From Methylosinus sporium (GTDB lineage Bacteria > Pseudomonadota > Alphaproteobacteria > Rhizobiales > Beijerinckiaceae), in the NCBI RefSeq assembly GCF_003113265.1, contig NZ_PUIV01000006.1, forward strand, positions 62,001 to 126,000: 64,000 bases of DNA, written 5' to 3'. The position numbers and the translations under genes are program-made. Positions 31,751 to 40,724 of this stretch are shown here, one piece after another. How positions within the stretch are numbered: position 1 is the first letter of the stretch; every line of letters begins with the position of its first letter. The notes beneath the pieces were generated by a model. It did no database searches. It was not told where the DNA came from and worked only from the letters and a program-made list of their open reading frames with translations.

Positions 31751-32526
31751 TGCGCTTTTCCGTATTCCTCGGCCTGTCCAACGATGGCGTCCACCCACAG
31801 CCTGTAGCCGCGGCCGCGGATCGTCTGCAAATGGCGCGGAGCCAGCTCGTCGCTCTCGAGCTTGCGCCGCAGCCGGGCCACCTCGACATCGACGCTGCGC
31901 TCGCCCGCGCTCTCGACTTTGCCATTGACGAGCCGCTGCGCCAACCTCTGCCGTGACACGATCTCGCCCGCATTCATCGCCAGCACGCGCAAAATCTCCT
32001 CTTCGCGAGTCGTCAGATGGACGATTCGACCATGTTCGCGCAATCGGCCCTTTTCGAGATCGAAGCCGAAGGCGCCGAAACGCACGCTCGCCGCCGCCGG
32101 GGCGGGGCGGGCCGCGCGGCCGGCGCGGCGCAGAATGCTGGCGATGCGCAGCGACAATTCGCGCGGCTCGAAGGGCTTGGCGAGATAATCGTCGACGCCG
32201 GCCTCCAGCCCGGCCACGCGATCGGCCGTCTCGCCGCGCGCGGTCAGCATGAGAATGGGGGAGGAGCGCAGCGGCTCCGCCTCGCTGCGCAATTTGCGCG
32301 CGAATTCCGGTCCGCTCTCGCCGGGCATCATCACATCGAGGACGATGAGGTCGAAGGTCATGTCCGCGAGCCGCGCGCGCGCCTGGACGGCGTCGGCGGC
32401 GGCGCTGACCAGATAGCCCTCCGCGGCGAGATAGCGCGACAGCAGCGAGCGTATGCGCTTGTCGTCATCGACGACGAGAATATGCGGGCCGGGCTCGGCC
32501 GCGGTCTGCGGCGCCGGCGCGCTCAT
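31747..32526 (-). CDS. petR: OmpR-family response regulator, PetR-like
   Basis: 259 residues. Receiver domain with VVDDDKRIRSLLSRYLAAEG, phosphoacceptor Asp in DLIVLDVMMPGESG and Lys in DDYLAKPFEPREL. Winged helix with LTTREEEILRVLAMNAGE and ERSVDVEVARLRRKLE. It overlaps the MarR gene before it and the kinase after it by four bases each. In Rhodobacter the pair PetP (MarR type) and PetR controls cytochrome bc1 and c2 expression, and the gene order here matches, so the symbol is given by context. Confidence 0.85.
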   Translation of the reverse strand: MSAPAPQTAAEPGPHILVVDDDKRIRSLLSRYLAAEGYLVSAAADAVQARARLADMTFDLIVLDVMMPGESGPEFARKLRSEAEPLRSSPILMLTARGETADRVAGLEAGVDDYLAKPFEPRELSLRIASILRRAGRAARPAPAAASVRFGAFGFDLEKGRLREHGRIVHLTTREEEILRVLAMNAGEIVSRQRLAQRLVNGKVESAGERSVDVEVARLRRKLESDELAPRHLQTIRGRGYRLWVDAIVGQAEEYGKAQ

Positions 32527-33089
32527 GCGGCGTCGTCTTCGGTGTGCTGCCGCCGGCGCCGGCGCGGCGGCAGATGGGCGCGCACTTTCTCGCGGTCCGG
32601 CGCGTTGACCATGGCCAGCAGAAAATCGACGGTCGTCTCGCGCGCCTCCGGCGGCAGCTCGCCGAAGACGCGGCGGAAGCGCTCCGATTGCAGCGTCGCC
32701 AGCTCCTGGGCGAGACGCGCGCCCTTGGCTGTCGGGAAGAGGAGGCGCTGGCGGCGGTCGGTCGCGCCTTCGCGCGCCTCGACGAAGCCGGCGTCGAGCA
32801 ATTGCTTGAGCACGCGGTTGAGGCTCTGCTTGGTGATTTTCAAAATATCGAGCAAGGCGGCGATGGCGAGGCCGGGGCGGCGATAGACGAAATGCAGCAC
32901 GCGGTGATGGGCGCGGCCGAACTGGTAGTTCTCGAGCAGACGGTCGGCGTCGCCGACGAAATCGCGATAGGCGAAGAAGAACAGCTCGATGAGGTCGAAC
33001 ATGGGCTCGCTCTCGGGCGCAGGCTCGCGTCCGACGAGCGCCTGCGTCGAGGCCGGGCGCAAAGGCTTGCGTTCGATGGATGCTTTCAC
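32523..33089 (-). CDS. petP: MarR-family regulator, PetP-like
   Basis: 188 residues from the ATG at 33089. A winged helix (VLHFVYRRPGLAIAALLDIL then KITKQSLNRVLKQLLDAGFV) with EGATDRRQRLLFPTAKG as the wing. LIELFFFAYRDFVGDADRLL precedes it, as in PetP. C-terminus is Arg-rich. Overlap with the response regulator by four bases supports a petP-petR-kinase operon. A candidate operator lies about 130 bases upstream. Confidence 0.82.
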   Translation of the reverse strand: MKASIERKPLRPASTQALVGREPAPESEPMFDLIELFFFAYRDFVGDADRLLENYQFGRAHHRVLHFVYRRPGLAIAALLDILKITKQSLNRVLKQLLDAGFVEAREGATDRRQRLLFPTAKGARLAQELATLQSERFRRVFGELPPEARETTVDFLLAMVNAPDREKVRAHLPPRRRRRQHTEDDAA

Positions 33090-33219
33090 GTCGGGAACCG
33101 CTATATGTCGGTGGAAGCGAAAAAGCCGTGAACCATGCCCTGGACAGGGCGCTCGGAAGCCCGCCCTCTGAATAGGAGGGTGAAACGCCCCTCCGGCGCC
33201 GCTCGATCGTCCTGAACTT

Positions 33220-33242
33220 ATACGTCAGCTATATTGACATAT
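33220..33242. promoter_or_regulatory. Near-palindrome between petP-like and ilvE genes
   Basis: Core GTCA-N7-TGAC (33224-33238) inside a 23-bp near-perfect palindrome, AT-rich in a GC-rich region, about 130 bases upstream of the MarR gene and 100 upstream of ilvE. Size and symmetry fit a MarR-family operator. It could regulate either divergent gene. Confidence 0.45.
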
Positions 33243-33341
33243 TTCTGACCGATGGCTAGTGGTTTGGAGAAGGCCGGCTCGAGACCGGCCGCCGCATGGG
33301 ACGGCCCCCCTTTTTCGCCTTTGACCTCATCGGAGTGTCGG

Positions 33342-34229
33342 ATGTCGGTTTTGCCCTTCGACCAGCGCGACGGCTACATCTGGTTCAATGGCGCGCTCAT
33401 CCCCTGGCGCGACGCCAAGCTCCATGTTCTCTCGCACGGGCTGCACTACGGCTCCAGCGTGTTCGAGGGCGAGCGCGCTTATGGCGGCGTGATCTTCAAA
33501 TCGACCGAGCATTCCGAGCGCTTCAAGCGTTCGGCGCAAATTCTCGATTTCGAGATTCCCTATAGCGTTGCCGAGCTCGACGCGGCCAAGGCCGCGGTGG
33601 TGAAGGCCAATGGCTTCGACAGCTGCTATGTGCGGCCGGTGGCCTGGCGCGGCAGCGAGATGATGGCCGTCGCCGCGCAGAACTCGACGATCAATGTCGC
33701 GATCGCCGTGTGGGACTGGCCGAGCATGTTCGACGTCGCCACGAAGATGAAGGGCATTCGCCTCGACATCGCCGATTATCGCCGGCCCGATCCGCAGACC
33801 GCGCCCTCGCTGGCCAAGGCGGCGGGCCTCTATATGATCTGCACCATCTCCAAGCATCGCGCCGAGCGCCGCGGCTACGCCGACGCTCTGATGCTCGACT
33901 GGCAGGGCCGCGTCGCCGAATGCACCGGGGCCAATATTTTCTTCGTGAAGGACGGCGTGCTGCATACGCCTCTCGCCGATTGCTTTCTGGACGGCATCAC
34001 CCGCCGCACGGTCATCGATCTCGCCCGCCGCCGCGGGATGGAGGTGATCGAGCGCCGCATCATGCCGGACGAGCTGCCGGAGTTCAGCGAATGCTTCATC
34101 TGCGGCACGGGCGCGGAGGTCACGCCGGTCGCCGAGGCCGGTCCCTATCGCTTCACGCCGGGCGCCATTTCGCGCACGCTGATCGAAGACTATACGCGCG
34201 AAGTGAATCCGAAGGCGGCCGCCGCCTAA
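33342..34229 (+). CDS. ilvE: Branched-chain amino acid aminotransferase
   Basis: 295 residues from the ATG at 33342 (MSVLPFDQRDGYIWFNG). PLP class IV fold: VLSHGLHYGSSVFEGERAYG, SCYVRPVAWRG, the PLP-binding Lys in SLAKAAGLYM, and VAECTGANIFFVKDGVLHTP with DGITRRTVIDLAR. It transfers the amino group between glutamate and the keto acids of Leu, Ile and Val. A hairpin (GGCCGG-N7-CCGGCC) about 60 bases upstream lies in its leader. IlvD is encoded elsewhere in the window. Confidence 0.92.
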   Translation: MSVLPFDQRDGYIWFNGALIPWRDAKLHVLSHGLHYGSSVFEGERAYGGVIFKSTEHSERFKRSAQILDFEIPYSVAELDAAKAAVVKANGFDSCYVRPVAWRGSEMMAVAAQNSTINVAIAVWDWPSMFDVATKMKGIRLDIADYRRPDPQTAPSLAKAAGLYMICTISKHRAERRGYADALMLDWQGRVAECTGANIFFVKDGVLHTPLADCFLDGITRRTVIDLARRRGMEVIERRIMPDELPEFSECFICGTGAEVTPVAEAGPYRFTPGAISRTLIEDYTREVNPKAAAA

Positions 34230-34319
34230 AGACGAATTGCTTCGTGTCCTTCGCGTCTTCGTGGTAAAAAAATCCCTCGAAGGCGCGACTGACGCGACGG
34301 GCCGAGGGGGTGGCGAGGC

Positions 34320-35738
34320 ATGGGAAAGGTCACGGGGTTTCTGGAAGTCGACCGGCAGGACCGCAAATATAAGCCGGCCGCCGACCGCATCCGCCATTAT
34401 GACGAGTTCGTCATACCCCTCTCGGAGGAGGCGACGCGCAATCAGGCGGCGCGCTGCATGGATTGCGGCATTCCGTTCTGCCACAATGGCTGCCCGGTCA
34501 ATAATCAGATCCCGGACTGGAACGATCTCGTCTACAACGGCGACTGGCGCCGCGCCCTGGCCAATCTCCACTCCACCAATAATTTCCCGGAATTCACCGG
34601 CCGCGTCTGCCCCGCGCCCTGCGAGGCCTCTTGCACGTTGAATCTCGTCGATCAGCCGGTCACGATCAAGACGATCGAATGCGCGATCGTCGACCGCGGC
34701 TTCGAGGCGGGCTGGGTTCTGCCCGAGCCGCCGAAGAAAAAGACCGGCAAGCGCATCGCCGTCGTCGGCGCCGGCCCGGCCGGTCTCGCGGCCGCGCAGC
34801 AGCTGGCGCGCGTCGGCCATGACGTGCATGTCTATGAGAAATTCGCCAAGGCCGGCGGCCTGCTGCGCTATGGCATTCCCGACTTCAAAATGGAGAAGCA
34901 TCTCATCGACCGCCGCGTGGCGCAGCTCGAGGCGGAAGGGGTGGCTTTCCATTACAATGTGCATGTCGGCGTCGATCTCGAGGCGGAGAAGCTCGTCGGA
35001 GAGCATGACGCCGTGATCCTCTCCGGCGGCGCCGAGCAGCCGCGCGATCTTCCCATTCCGGGGCGCGAATTGCGCGGCGTGCATTTCGCAATGGATTTCC
35101 TGCCGCAGCAGAACCGCCGCGTCTCCGGCGAGCCGCTCGTCACCAATGAGCCGATCCTCGCCTCCGGCAAGCATGTCGTCGTCATCGGCGGCGGCGACAC
35201 GGGCTCGGACTGCATCGGCACATCGGTGCGGCAGGGCGCGCTTTCGGTGACGCAGCTCGAGATCATGCCGCGGCCGCCGGAGAAGGAGGCCAAGCTCGTC
35301 ACCTGGCCGGACTGGCCGCTGAAGCTGCGCACCTCCTCCTCCCATGACGAGGGCTCGACGCGCGAGTTCGCGGTGATGACGCGGGAGTTTCTGGGCGCAG
35401 ACGGCGCCGTCACGGGCCTGCGCTGCGAGCGCGTCGACGGTAAGCTGGCCGCCGTTCCGGGCAGCGAGTTCACGCTGAAGGCCGATCTCGTGCTGCTGGC
35501 CATGGGTTTCGTCTCGCCGGTCCGCGAGGGACTGCTGAAGAAGCTCGCGGTCACGCTGGACCCGCGCGGCAATGTGGCCGCCGACGTCAAATCCTACCGA
35601 TCGTCACGCGAGAAAGTCTTCGCGTGCGGAGACATGCGGCGCGGGCAATCGCTCGTCGTATGGGCGATCCGCGAGGGCCGGCAATGCGCCGCCTCGGTGG
35701 ACGCGTTTCTGATGGGCGAAACAAATCTACCGAGGTGA
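34320..35738 (+). CDS. gltD: Glutamate synthase small subunit
   Basis: 472 residues. N-terminal Cys-rich 4Fe-4S region ([20 protein letters not shown] and [14 protein letters not shown]), FAD motif [20 protein letters not shown], and NADPH motif [21 protein letters not shown]-terminal [20 protein letters not shown] closes the fold. With GltB it makes glutamate from glutamine and 2-oxoglutarate. The large subunit gene is not in this window, which is unusual because gltBD are usually adjacent. Confidence 0.93.
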   Translation: MGKVTGFLEVDRQDRKYKPAADRIRHYDEFVIPLSEEATRNQAARCMDCGIPFCHNGCPVNNQIPDWNDLVYNGDWRRALANLHSTNNFPEFTGRVCPAPCEASCTLNLVDQPVTIKTIECAIVDRGFEAGWVLPEPPKKKTGKRIAVVGAGPAGLAAAQQLARVGHDVHVYEKFAKAGGLLRYGIPDFKMEKHLIDRRVAQLEAEGVAFHYNVHVGVDLEAEKLVGEHDAVILSGGAEQPRDLPIPGRELRGVHFAMDFLPQQNRRVSGEPLVTNEPILASGKHVVVIGGGDTGSDCIGTSVRQGALSVTQLEIMPRPPEKEAKLVTWPDWPLKLRTSSSHDEGSTREFAVMTREFLGADGAVTGLRCERVDGKLAAVPGSEFTLKADLVLLAMGFVSPVREGLLKKLAVTLDPRGNVAADVKSYRSSREKVFACGDMRRGQSLVVWAIREGRQCAASVDAFLMGETNLPR

Positions 35739-35743
35739 GGAAA

Positions 35744-35935
35744 ATGCCCACGGCCCTGTGGTACTGTGAGAATATCGGAAATTCCGCGCTGCCCTATCTG
35801 CTGCTCGCCATGCCGATGGGCGGAGCCTATCTCTACGGGCAGAAGAAAACGCGCATCGCCTGGATATTGATCGGCGTCTGGGCCGTCGCGCAGATCGTCA
35901 TGTCGGGCCTGACCAACGCCAATTGCGTCGGCTGA
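35744..35935 (+). CDS. Small two-span membrane protein
   Basis: 63 residues from the ATG at 35744, five bases after gltD. ALPYLLLAMPMGGAYLYG and IAWILIGVWAVAQIVMSGL are hydrophobic spans joined by a QKKTR turn. Ends NANCVG. Co-transcription with gltD seems likely from spacing. No family recognised. Confidence 0.55.
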   Translation: MPTALWYCENIGNSALPYLLLAMPMGGAYLYGQKKTRIAWILIGVWAVAQIVMSGLTNANCVG

Positions 35936-35960
35936 CCTTCGATCCGAATAGAGAGCCGAG

Positions 35961-35989
35961 AGCGTGATCCGATGGGATCGGATCACGCT
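35961..35989. terminator. Perfect 13-bp hairpin after gltD unit
   Basis: Arms AGCGTGATCCGAT (35961-35973) and ATCGGATCACGCT (35977-35989) are exact reverse complements with a GGG loop. No T-run follows, so it may be a processing or REP-like element as much as a terminator. Downstream transcription from the left ends here and the next gene is convergent. Confidence 0.5.
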
Positions 35990-36033
35990 TCGGATCGGAC
36001 GAGCGCGGGGTTTTCGTCAGAGCGGGGATCGCG

Positions 36034-36645
36034 TCAGAGAACGTGGACCTGCGTGCCGACCTTCACGCGGCTATAGAGGTCGGTGACGTCGCCGTTCAGC
36101 ATACGTATGCAGCCGGAAGAGACGCCATGGCCGATCGTCCAGGGCTCGTTGGAGCCATGGATGCGGAACATCGTGTCGCGGCCGCCCGAATAGAGATACA
36201 TGGCGCGCGCGCCGAGCGGGTTGTTGGCTCCGCCGCTCATATGGCGCGGCAGATCGGGGCGGCGGTGCAGCATGGCGGAAGGCGGCGTCCAGGCCGGCCA
36301 GGCCTCCTTGCGGCCGATATGGGTGTGGCCGCGCCAGGTGAAGCCCGGTCGGCCGACGCCGACGCCATAGCGGATCGCCTGACCATCGTTCATCGACAGA
36401 TAGAGATAGCGGTTTTGGGTATCGACGGTGATCGTTCCCGGCCGCTGGCGGGTCGGATCGGCGACGACCGAGCGGGTCGACGAAGCTTCGCCGGCGAGCT
36501 GGCCGTCGGAATAGGACGGAGCGCTCGCGGCGGAACGTCCGCTGAACAGGAAGGCAAACGGGTTTTCGAAAGCCTGCGCGGCCGGCGCGGCGCAGCCGAA
36601 CGCCAGAGCGAGCGCGACGGAAAGAGACGGACGACGAAAATTCAT
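36034..36645 (-). CDS. L,D-transpeptidase (YkuD), second copy
   Basis: 203 residues from the ATG at 36645, GGGAGTAG upstream. Signal peptide (LSVALALAFGCAAPAAQAF). Core: WRGHTHIGRKEAWPAWTPPS, RIHGSNEPWTIGHGVSSGCIRM with His163 and catalytic Cys179. Shares the layout of the enzyme at 22304-22840 but the two differ throughout, so they are paralogues and not a recent duplicate. Periplasmic peptidoglycan crosslinking is expected. Confidence 0.9.
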   Translation of the reverse strand: MNFRRPSLSVALALAFGCAAPAAQAFENPFAFLFSGRSAASAPSYSDGQLAGEASSTRSVVADPTRQRPGTITVDTQNRYLYLSMNDGQAIRYGVGVGRPGFTWRGHTHIGRKEAWPAWTPPSAMLHRRPDLPRHMSGGANNPLGARAMYLYSGGRDTMFRIHGSNEPWTIGHGVSSGCIRMLNGDVTDLYSRVKVGTQVHVL

Positions 36646-36804
36646 GATGGCTACTCCCTTCGAGGCCCTCGGGCCCTTCGAGCGGGAGGAAAATGCCGCG
36701 TGAGGCGCGCCGGTTCCGACGCCGGCGCGCTGTCGTCGCGCTTCATTCGAGACGAATTGAACGCGCAATTGACGGCTTTTGCGCGTTTTGAGCGATTTCG
36801 CGCC

Positions 36805-38202
36805 TCAGCGCGTCTCGGCGGCGGACGGCGGGGCCGCTACTGGGGCCGGCGTCGACGCCTGCGTGGCGGTCGGCGCGAGATTTGGCGCGCCCTTCGGCCG
36901 AGACGCGCCCTTGGGCCAAGAGAAGTCGTCGGCGCGGCCGGGCTGGCTCGGCTGTTCGCCGCCCTCTACGTAAATATGATCGACCAGCGCCCGCGCCGCT
37001 GTCGCGCGGGCCTCTTCTCCATTGGCGGCGGGCGATTTTCCGCGCCGGGCCAGCTCGCTGTCGGCGGCGATGGCGCTGGCCGTCAGCGATTGCAGCGGGC
37101 CGATCGCCGGACGATCGGGCAAAATGGGCGCGGCCGCCGGAACAGGGCCGCTCGGCGCGATGATCTGGATCGGCGGGGCGACGGCCGCCGCGGCCTCCGC
37201 GGGCGCGGTTTCCTCGGCGGATGGCCGCATGGACGGCTGGACGGGAGGCGCAGCGGCGGCGTCGGCCGGCGCCGCGTCGGGCGCCGGATGGCGCGCGTCG
37301 AACAGCCGTTTGATCTCGCCCTCGACGAAATGAGCGAGCTTTCGCGCGCCGACATCCGTGAAATGGACGCCGTCCGCCGATCTCAGCTTGACGATGCGTC
37401 CATTTATGTCCGGGCCGAAGGCCTGATATTGGTTGCGCTCATCGGCGAAGGCCTCCCAAATATCGATGAAAGGCGCGCTCTCCTGCGCCGCCGCGCGACG
37501 ATAAATATCGTTGAGCTTGGCCATATCGGCGGCGAAATGCTCATTCTTGGTGACCGGCAGGCCGACCCAGACGAGCGGAATCTTCTTATCCCGAAAAGCG
37601 GCCCTGACGCTCTCCACGCGCTGGGCGTAGCGCTCGCGCCAGCGCGGCGACAGCGCCTCCATCGTCTCCGAGCCCTCGTGAATGGCCTGGCGATCGTTCG
37701 AGCCGATCATGATGACGGTCATGTCGATCTTGTCGCCGCCGGCCAGCAGCTCGCGCGCGGCTTTCGGCCAATCGAAAAAATCCTCGCGCACGAGGCCGGT
37801 GCTGTCCTTGGCCCTGTGCAAAATGCGAATGTCGGCGCGGTCCGAATAGGCCTCCTCCAAGCCGTCGGCCAGCATCTGCCCCAGGCTGTCGCCGATCACC
37901 GCCACATGGAAGGGCGGCGGAGCGTCGGGGTCCTCGGGCTTTTGGGTCTTCTCCTTTTTGGCGGCCTTGCTCTGGCCGCGCCAATAGGCCGGTGCGCTAT
38001 ATTCGCGATGTGGCACCAGGCGGCGCATTCGTCCGGTCTCATGTGCGGGCGGGCGCGCCTGCGGAGCGTGCGGCCTCCCGCCGAACAGCCCTTGAAAAAA
38101 ATCCGCGACAGGGTCCTGCGCGCGGGCGCTCTCGACGCCGCCGAGGAGCAGCGCGACGAGAAGGACCGCGAGGAGGCCGAGAGAATGGGACAGGCTGCGC
38201 AT
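36805..38202 (-). CDS. DUF459 SGNH-type hydrolase
   Basis: 465 residues from the ATG at 38202. Signal peptide or anchor (SLGLLAVLLVALLLGGVESA). A SGNH core at about 115-310: HVAVIGDSLGQMLADGLEE (Ser), TVIMIGSNDRQAI (Asn), and SADGVHFTDVGARKLAHFVE (Asp and His). C-terminal 150 residues are Ala/Pro-rich, low complexity. DUF459 proteins are periplasmic or envelope-associated acyl esterase candidates. The C-terminal tail may span the periplasm or attach to the wall. Confidence 0.75.
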   Translation of the reverse strand: MRSLSHSLGLLAVLLVALLLGGVESARAQDPVADFFQGLFGGRPHAPQARPPAHETGRMRRLVPHREYSAPAYWRGQSKAAKKEKTQKPEDPDAPPPFHVAVIGDSLGQMLADGLEEAYSDRADIRILHRAKDSTGLVREDFFDWPKAARELLAGGDKIDMTVIMIGSNDRQAIHEGSETMEALSPRWRERYAQRVESVRAAFRDKKIPLVWVGLPVTKNEHFAADMAKLNDIYRRAAAQESAPFIDIWEAFADERNQYQAFGPDINGRIVKLRSADGVHFTDVGARKLAHFVEGEIKRLFDARHPAPDAAPADAAAAPPVQPSMRPSAEETAPAEAAAAVAPPIQIIAPSGPVPAAAPILPDRPAIGPLQSLTASAIAADSELARRGKSPAANGEEARATAARALVDHIYVEGGEQPSQPGRADDFSWPKGASRPKGAPNLAPTATQASTPAPVAAPPSAAETR

Positions 38203-38282
38203 ATCGCCAATATAGCGCGGCCCCGGCGGCAAAGCGATCCGGCGTCCCCGCTGCGCGCGCATTGGCGGCCGCGCTCGCGCTG

Positions 38283-38855
38283 TCACCGCAGATGCGCGGG
38301 CGCCTGCGGATTATGCGCCGGATCGGTGTCGTGTTTGGAAAGCTTCTCGACCAGGCGGCCGCCGACCAGCGGCGCGAGATCGGCCTCGAGCGCGTCCGCG
38401 GCGGCTTTCGGATAGACCTCCTCGCCTTCGACATAAAGGGAGAAGGATTTGACGTGCTTGGCTTTCTTGACCGGATCCGCGATCGTCGCCTTGGTCCATT
38501 TATAGAGCGGAAAATGTTCGACGCCCTGTTTCTCCGCCTCGGCGACATAATGCGCGAAAGCGTCGAACTGATTGCTCAGCGCGGCGTGATGCTTGGCCAA
38601 AATCGCCGCGATCGGCGCGAGCGCGGCGTTCTGCGGATCGGTGCGGGCGAGCTCGGCGTAGTCGTCGCTGATGTTCAGCCGGATCTGATAGCGCAGCTCT
38701 TCGCTCATCTTCATGCTCCTCTGGTCGGCGAGACGGGACGCCGCGCCCCGGTCTGCGTCTTGGCGCGTCACGGGGACGATCGGCGCGCTCTGCGCGGGCT
38801 CGGCGAGCCCGAGCAGTGCAAAGCCGGCAAAGAGCGTGCGAATAGCGCTCGGCAT
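38283..38855 (-). CDS. Hypothetical secreted protein
   Basis: 190 residues from the ATG at about 38855, with signal peptide (MPSAIRTLFAGFALLGLAEP then AQS). Mature part is helical and charged (SEELRYQIRLNISDDYAELA, ILAKHHAALSNQFDAFAHYV), with many Lys and His near the end. No catalytic motif. Its stop lies 80 bases from the SGNH hydrolase start, so they may be co-transcribed. Confidence 0.6.
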   Translation of the reverse strand: MPSAIRTLFAGFALLGLAEPAQSAPIVPVTRQDADRGAASRLADQRSMKMSEELRYQIRLNISDDYAELARTDPQNAALAPIAAILAKHHAALSNQFDAFAHYVAEAEKQGVEHFPLYKWTKATIADPVKKAKHVKSFSLYVEGEEVYPKAAADALEADLAPLVGGRLVEKLSKHDTDPAHNPQAPAHLR

Positions 38856-39009
38856 ATGAGCTTCCCTATGACGTCGCCCTGTCGCGTCGATGCAATATCC
38901 TAGTGAATAAGTAGATTGCGTCAACGCCCTCCGTTTCACCGCGCGGCGGCTTGACGCGGCGCCTCGCGCTCCGGCATCAATCCGCTTCCGGGATTTTGCG
39001 GAGCGGCGC

Positions 39010-39705
39010 ATGTTCAAGCAATCGATCTTCGTCGGCGCGGTCCTGGCGCTGCTGTCGTTTTTCGCGCCGATCGGCGTCATGGCGGAGCCGGAGCGTGAGC
39101 GGAGCGCGGCAATCGATCCGGCGGAGGCGCGCGGCGGCGGCTCCTTCGATTTCTATGTGCTGACGCTCTCCTGGTCGCCGGCCTTCTGCGAGAGCGGCGG
39201 CGGCCGCGAATATCGTTCGCAATGCGAGCCCGGCCTCGGCAAGGGTTTTGTCACGCACGGCTTGTGGCCGCAATATGAGCACGGATTCCCCAGCGATTGC
39301 GACGGCGCCGCGACGCCCTCGCGCATGGCGCTCGACCATGCCTCAGGGGTCTATCCCGACGAGGGGCTGGCGCGGCACGAATGGCGCAAGCATGGCCGCT
39401 GCTCGGGCAAGAGCCCGAGCGATTATTTCCTCGATGTGCGCCGCGCGACGCAGAGCGTGACGATCCCTGCGCCATTCGAGCGGCCGCGGGAGGCGCAGCG
39501 CTTCGCGCCGCTCGATATTCAGCGCGCTTTCATCGCCGCCAATCCGCGGCTGCGGCCGGGGATGCTCGCCGTCACTTGCCGCAAGGGCGCGCTGCAGGAT
39601 GTGCGCATCTGCCTTTCGCGCGATCTGCGCGAGTTCCGCCCCTGTCCCGAGATCGTGCGCGGCGCGTGCCGCGCGGGCGAAATCTCCGTGCCGGCGCCGC
39701 TGTAG
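39010..39705 (+). CDS. RNase T2 family ribonuclease, secreted
   Basis: 231 residues from the ATG at 39010. Signal peptide (FVGAVLALLSFFAPIGVMA). CAS1 FVTHGLWPQYEHGFPSDC with His83 and CAS2 RHEWRKHGRCSG with His123 and His128 are both complete. Cys residues fit the T2 disulfide pattern. These broad RNases cleave RNA via 2',3'-cyclic phosphates, here in the periplasm or outside, possibly for nutrient recycling. Four bases before rlmJ. Confidence 0.9.
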   Translation: MFKQSIFVGAVLALLSFFAPIGVMAEPERERSAAIDPAEARGGGSFDFYVLTLSWSPAFCESGGGREYRSQCEPGLGKGFVTHGLWPQYEHGFPSDCDGAATPSRMALDHASGVYPDEGLARHEWRKHGRCSGKSPSDYFLDVRRATQSVTIPAPFERPREAQRFAPLDIQRAFIAANPRLRPGMLAVTCRKGALQDVRICLSRDLREFRPCPEIVRGACRAGEISVPAPL

Positions 39706-39708
39706 ACG

Positions 39709-40560
39709 ATGAATTATCGCCATGGGTTCCACGCCGGCAATTTCGCCGATGTGTTCAAACATGCGCTGCTGGCGCGGCTTCTCCTCTGTCTCACGCGCAA
39801 GGAGACGCCGTTTCGCGTCATCGACACACATGCGGGGGAGGGCGCCTATGACCTTTCCGCAGACGCAGCCGAGCGCACCGGCGAATGGCGCGGCGGCGTT
39901 GCGCGGCTCGCCGATCTCTCCGGCGCCGATGCGCGATCGCGCGAATTGCTCGCGCCCTATCTCGATGTCGTGGGGCCGCTCGGCGCCGATGGACGGCCGG
40001 CGCTCTATCCCGGCTCGCCGCTGATCGCGACGCGATTCATGCGCACGCAGGATCGCGCCGTCTTCTGCGAATTGCGGCCCGACGCATATGACGCGTTGCA
40101 GACGCGCTTTGCGCGCGACAAGCGCGTCAAGACCATTCATCTCGACGGCTATGTCGGCCTCTCGGCTTTCGTGCCGCCGAAGGAGCGGCGCGGGCTCGTG
40201 CTCGTCGATCCGCCTTTCGAGCAGCGCGACGAGACCGAGCGTATGCTGAAGGCCTTGCTCGAGGCGCATCGCAAATGGCCGACGGGCATTTATGCGCTGT
40301 GGCGGCCGATCAAGGACGCGGCGGAGTCTCGCTGGCTGATCGGCGCCTTGCGCGAGAGCGGCGTGAAGAAGATCTTGCGTCTCGATCTTTCGGTGGGCGG
40401 CGCCGATCTGGATACGAAATTGCGGAGCACGGGGCTCATCGTCGTCAATCCGCCCTTCACCTTCGAGGAGGAGGCGAGGGCGATTTGCGCCTTTCTCGAA
40501 AAGCGGCTGGCGCAGGGGCCGGGCGCGAAATGCGAGATCGAATGGGTGAGCGGCGAGTGA
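39709..40560 (+). CDS. rlmJ: 23S rRNA (A2030-N6)-methyltransferase RlmJ
   Basis: 283 residues from the ATG at 39709. MNYRHGFHAGNFADVFKHALL is the family start, VIDTHAGEGAYDLSADAAER is SAM motif I, and LVLVDPPFEQRDETERM carries the DPPF catalytic motif. It methylates A2030 of 23S rRNA. Overlapping upstream spacing with RNase T2 suggests a shared transcript, though functional connection is unclear. Confidence 0.93.
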   Translation: MNYRHGFHAGNFADVFKHALLARLLLCLTRKETPFRVIDTHAGEGAYDLSADAAERTGEWRGGVARLADLSGADARSRELLAPYLDVVGPLGADGRPALYPGSPLIATRFMRTQDRAVFCELRPDAYDALQTRFARDKRVKTIHLDGYVGLSAFVPPKERRGLVLVDPPFEQRDETERMLKALLEAHRKWPTGIYALWRPIKDAAESRWLIGALRESGVKKILRLDLSVGGADLDTKLRSTGLIVVNPPFTFEEEARAICAFLEKRLAQGPGAKCEIEWVSGE

Positions 40561-40724
40561 GATTCGAATCTCGCGCGCCGTCCCTGTCGTGAGGAAATCC
40601 GTGATCGCGCTGTGCATGTCCGAAATGCGGCCGAGCCCTGCTGTCCAGCTCGTGCTAAAATCATGCGTCGATGTGATCGAGCTGCTCGGCCCGTCGATTT
40701 TCGACCAGACGCCCGGAGGCGCGC

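Noticed and set aside
33272-33320. Terminator upstream of ilvE
   Set aside because: A GGCCGG hairpin is followed only at a distance by a C- and T-run, and the gene it would terminate is divergent; attenuator or leader structure is as likely.
33327-35345. A 672-codon minus-strand frame
   Set aside because: Opposite ilvE and gltD; GC-rich shadow with no motif.
36043-38415. A 790-codon plus-strand frame
   Set aside because: Antisense to the L,D-transpeptidase and SGNH hydrolase genes, both with clear motifs; the translation has no recognisable domain.
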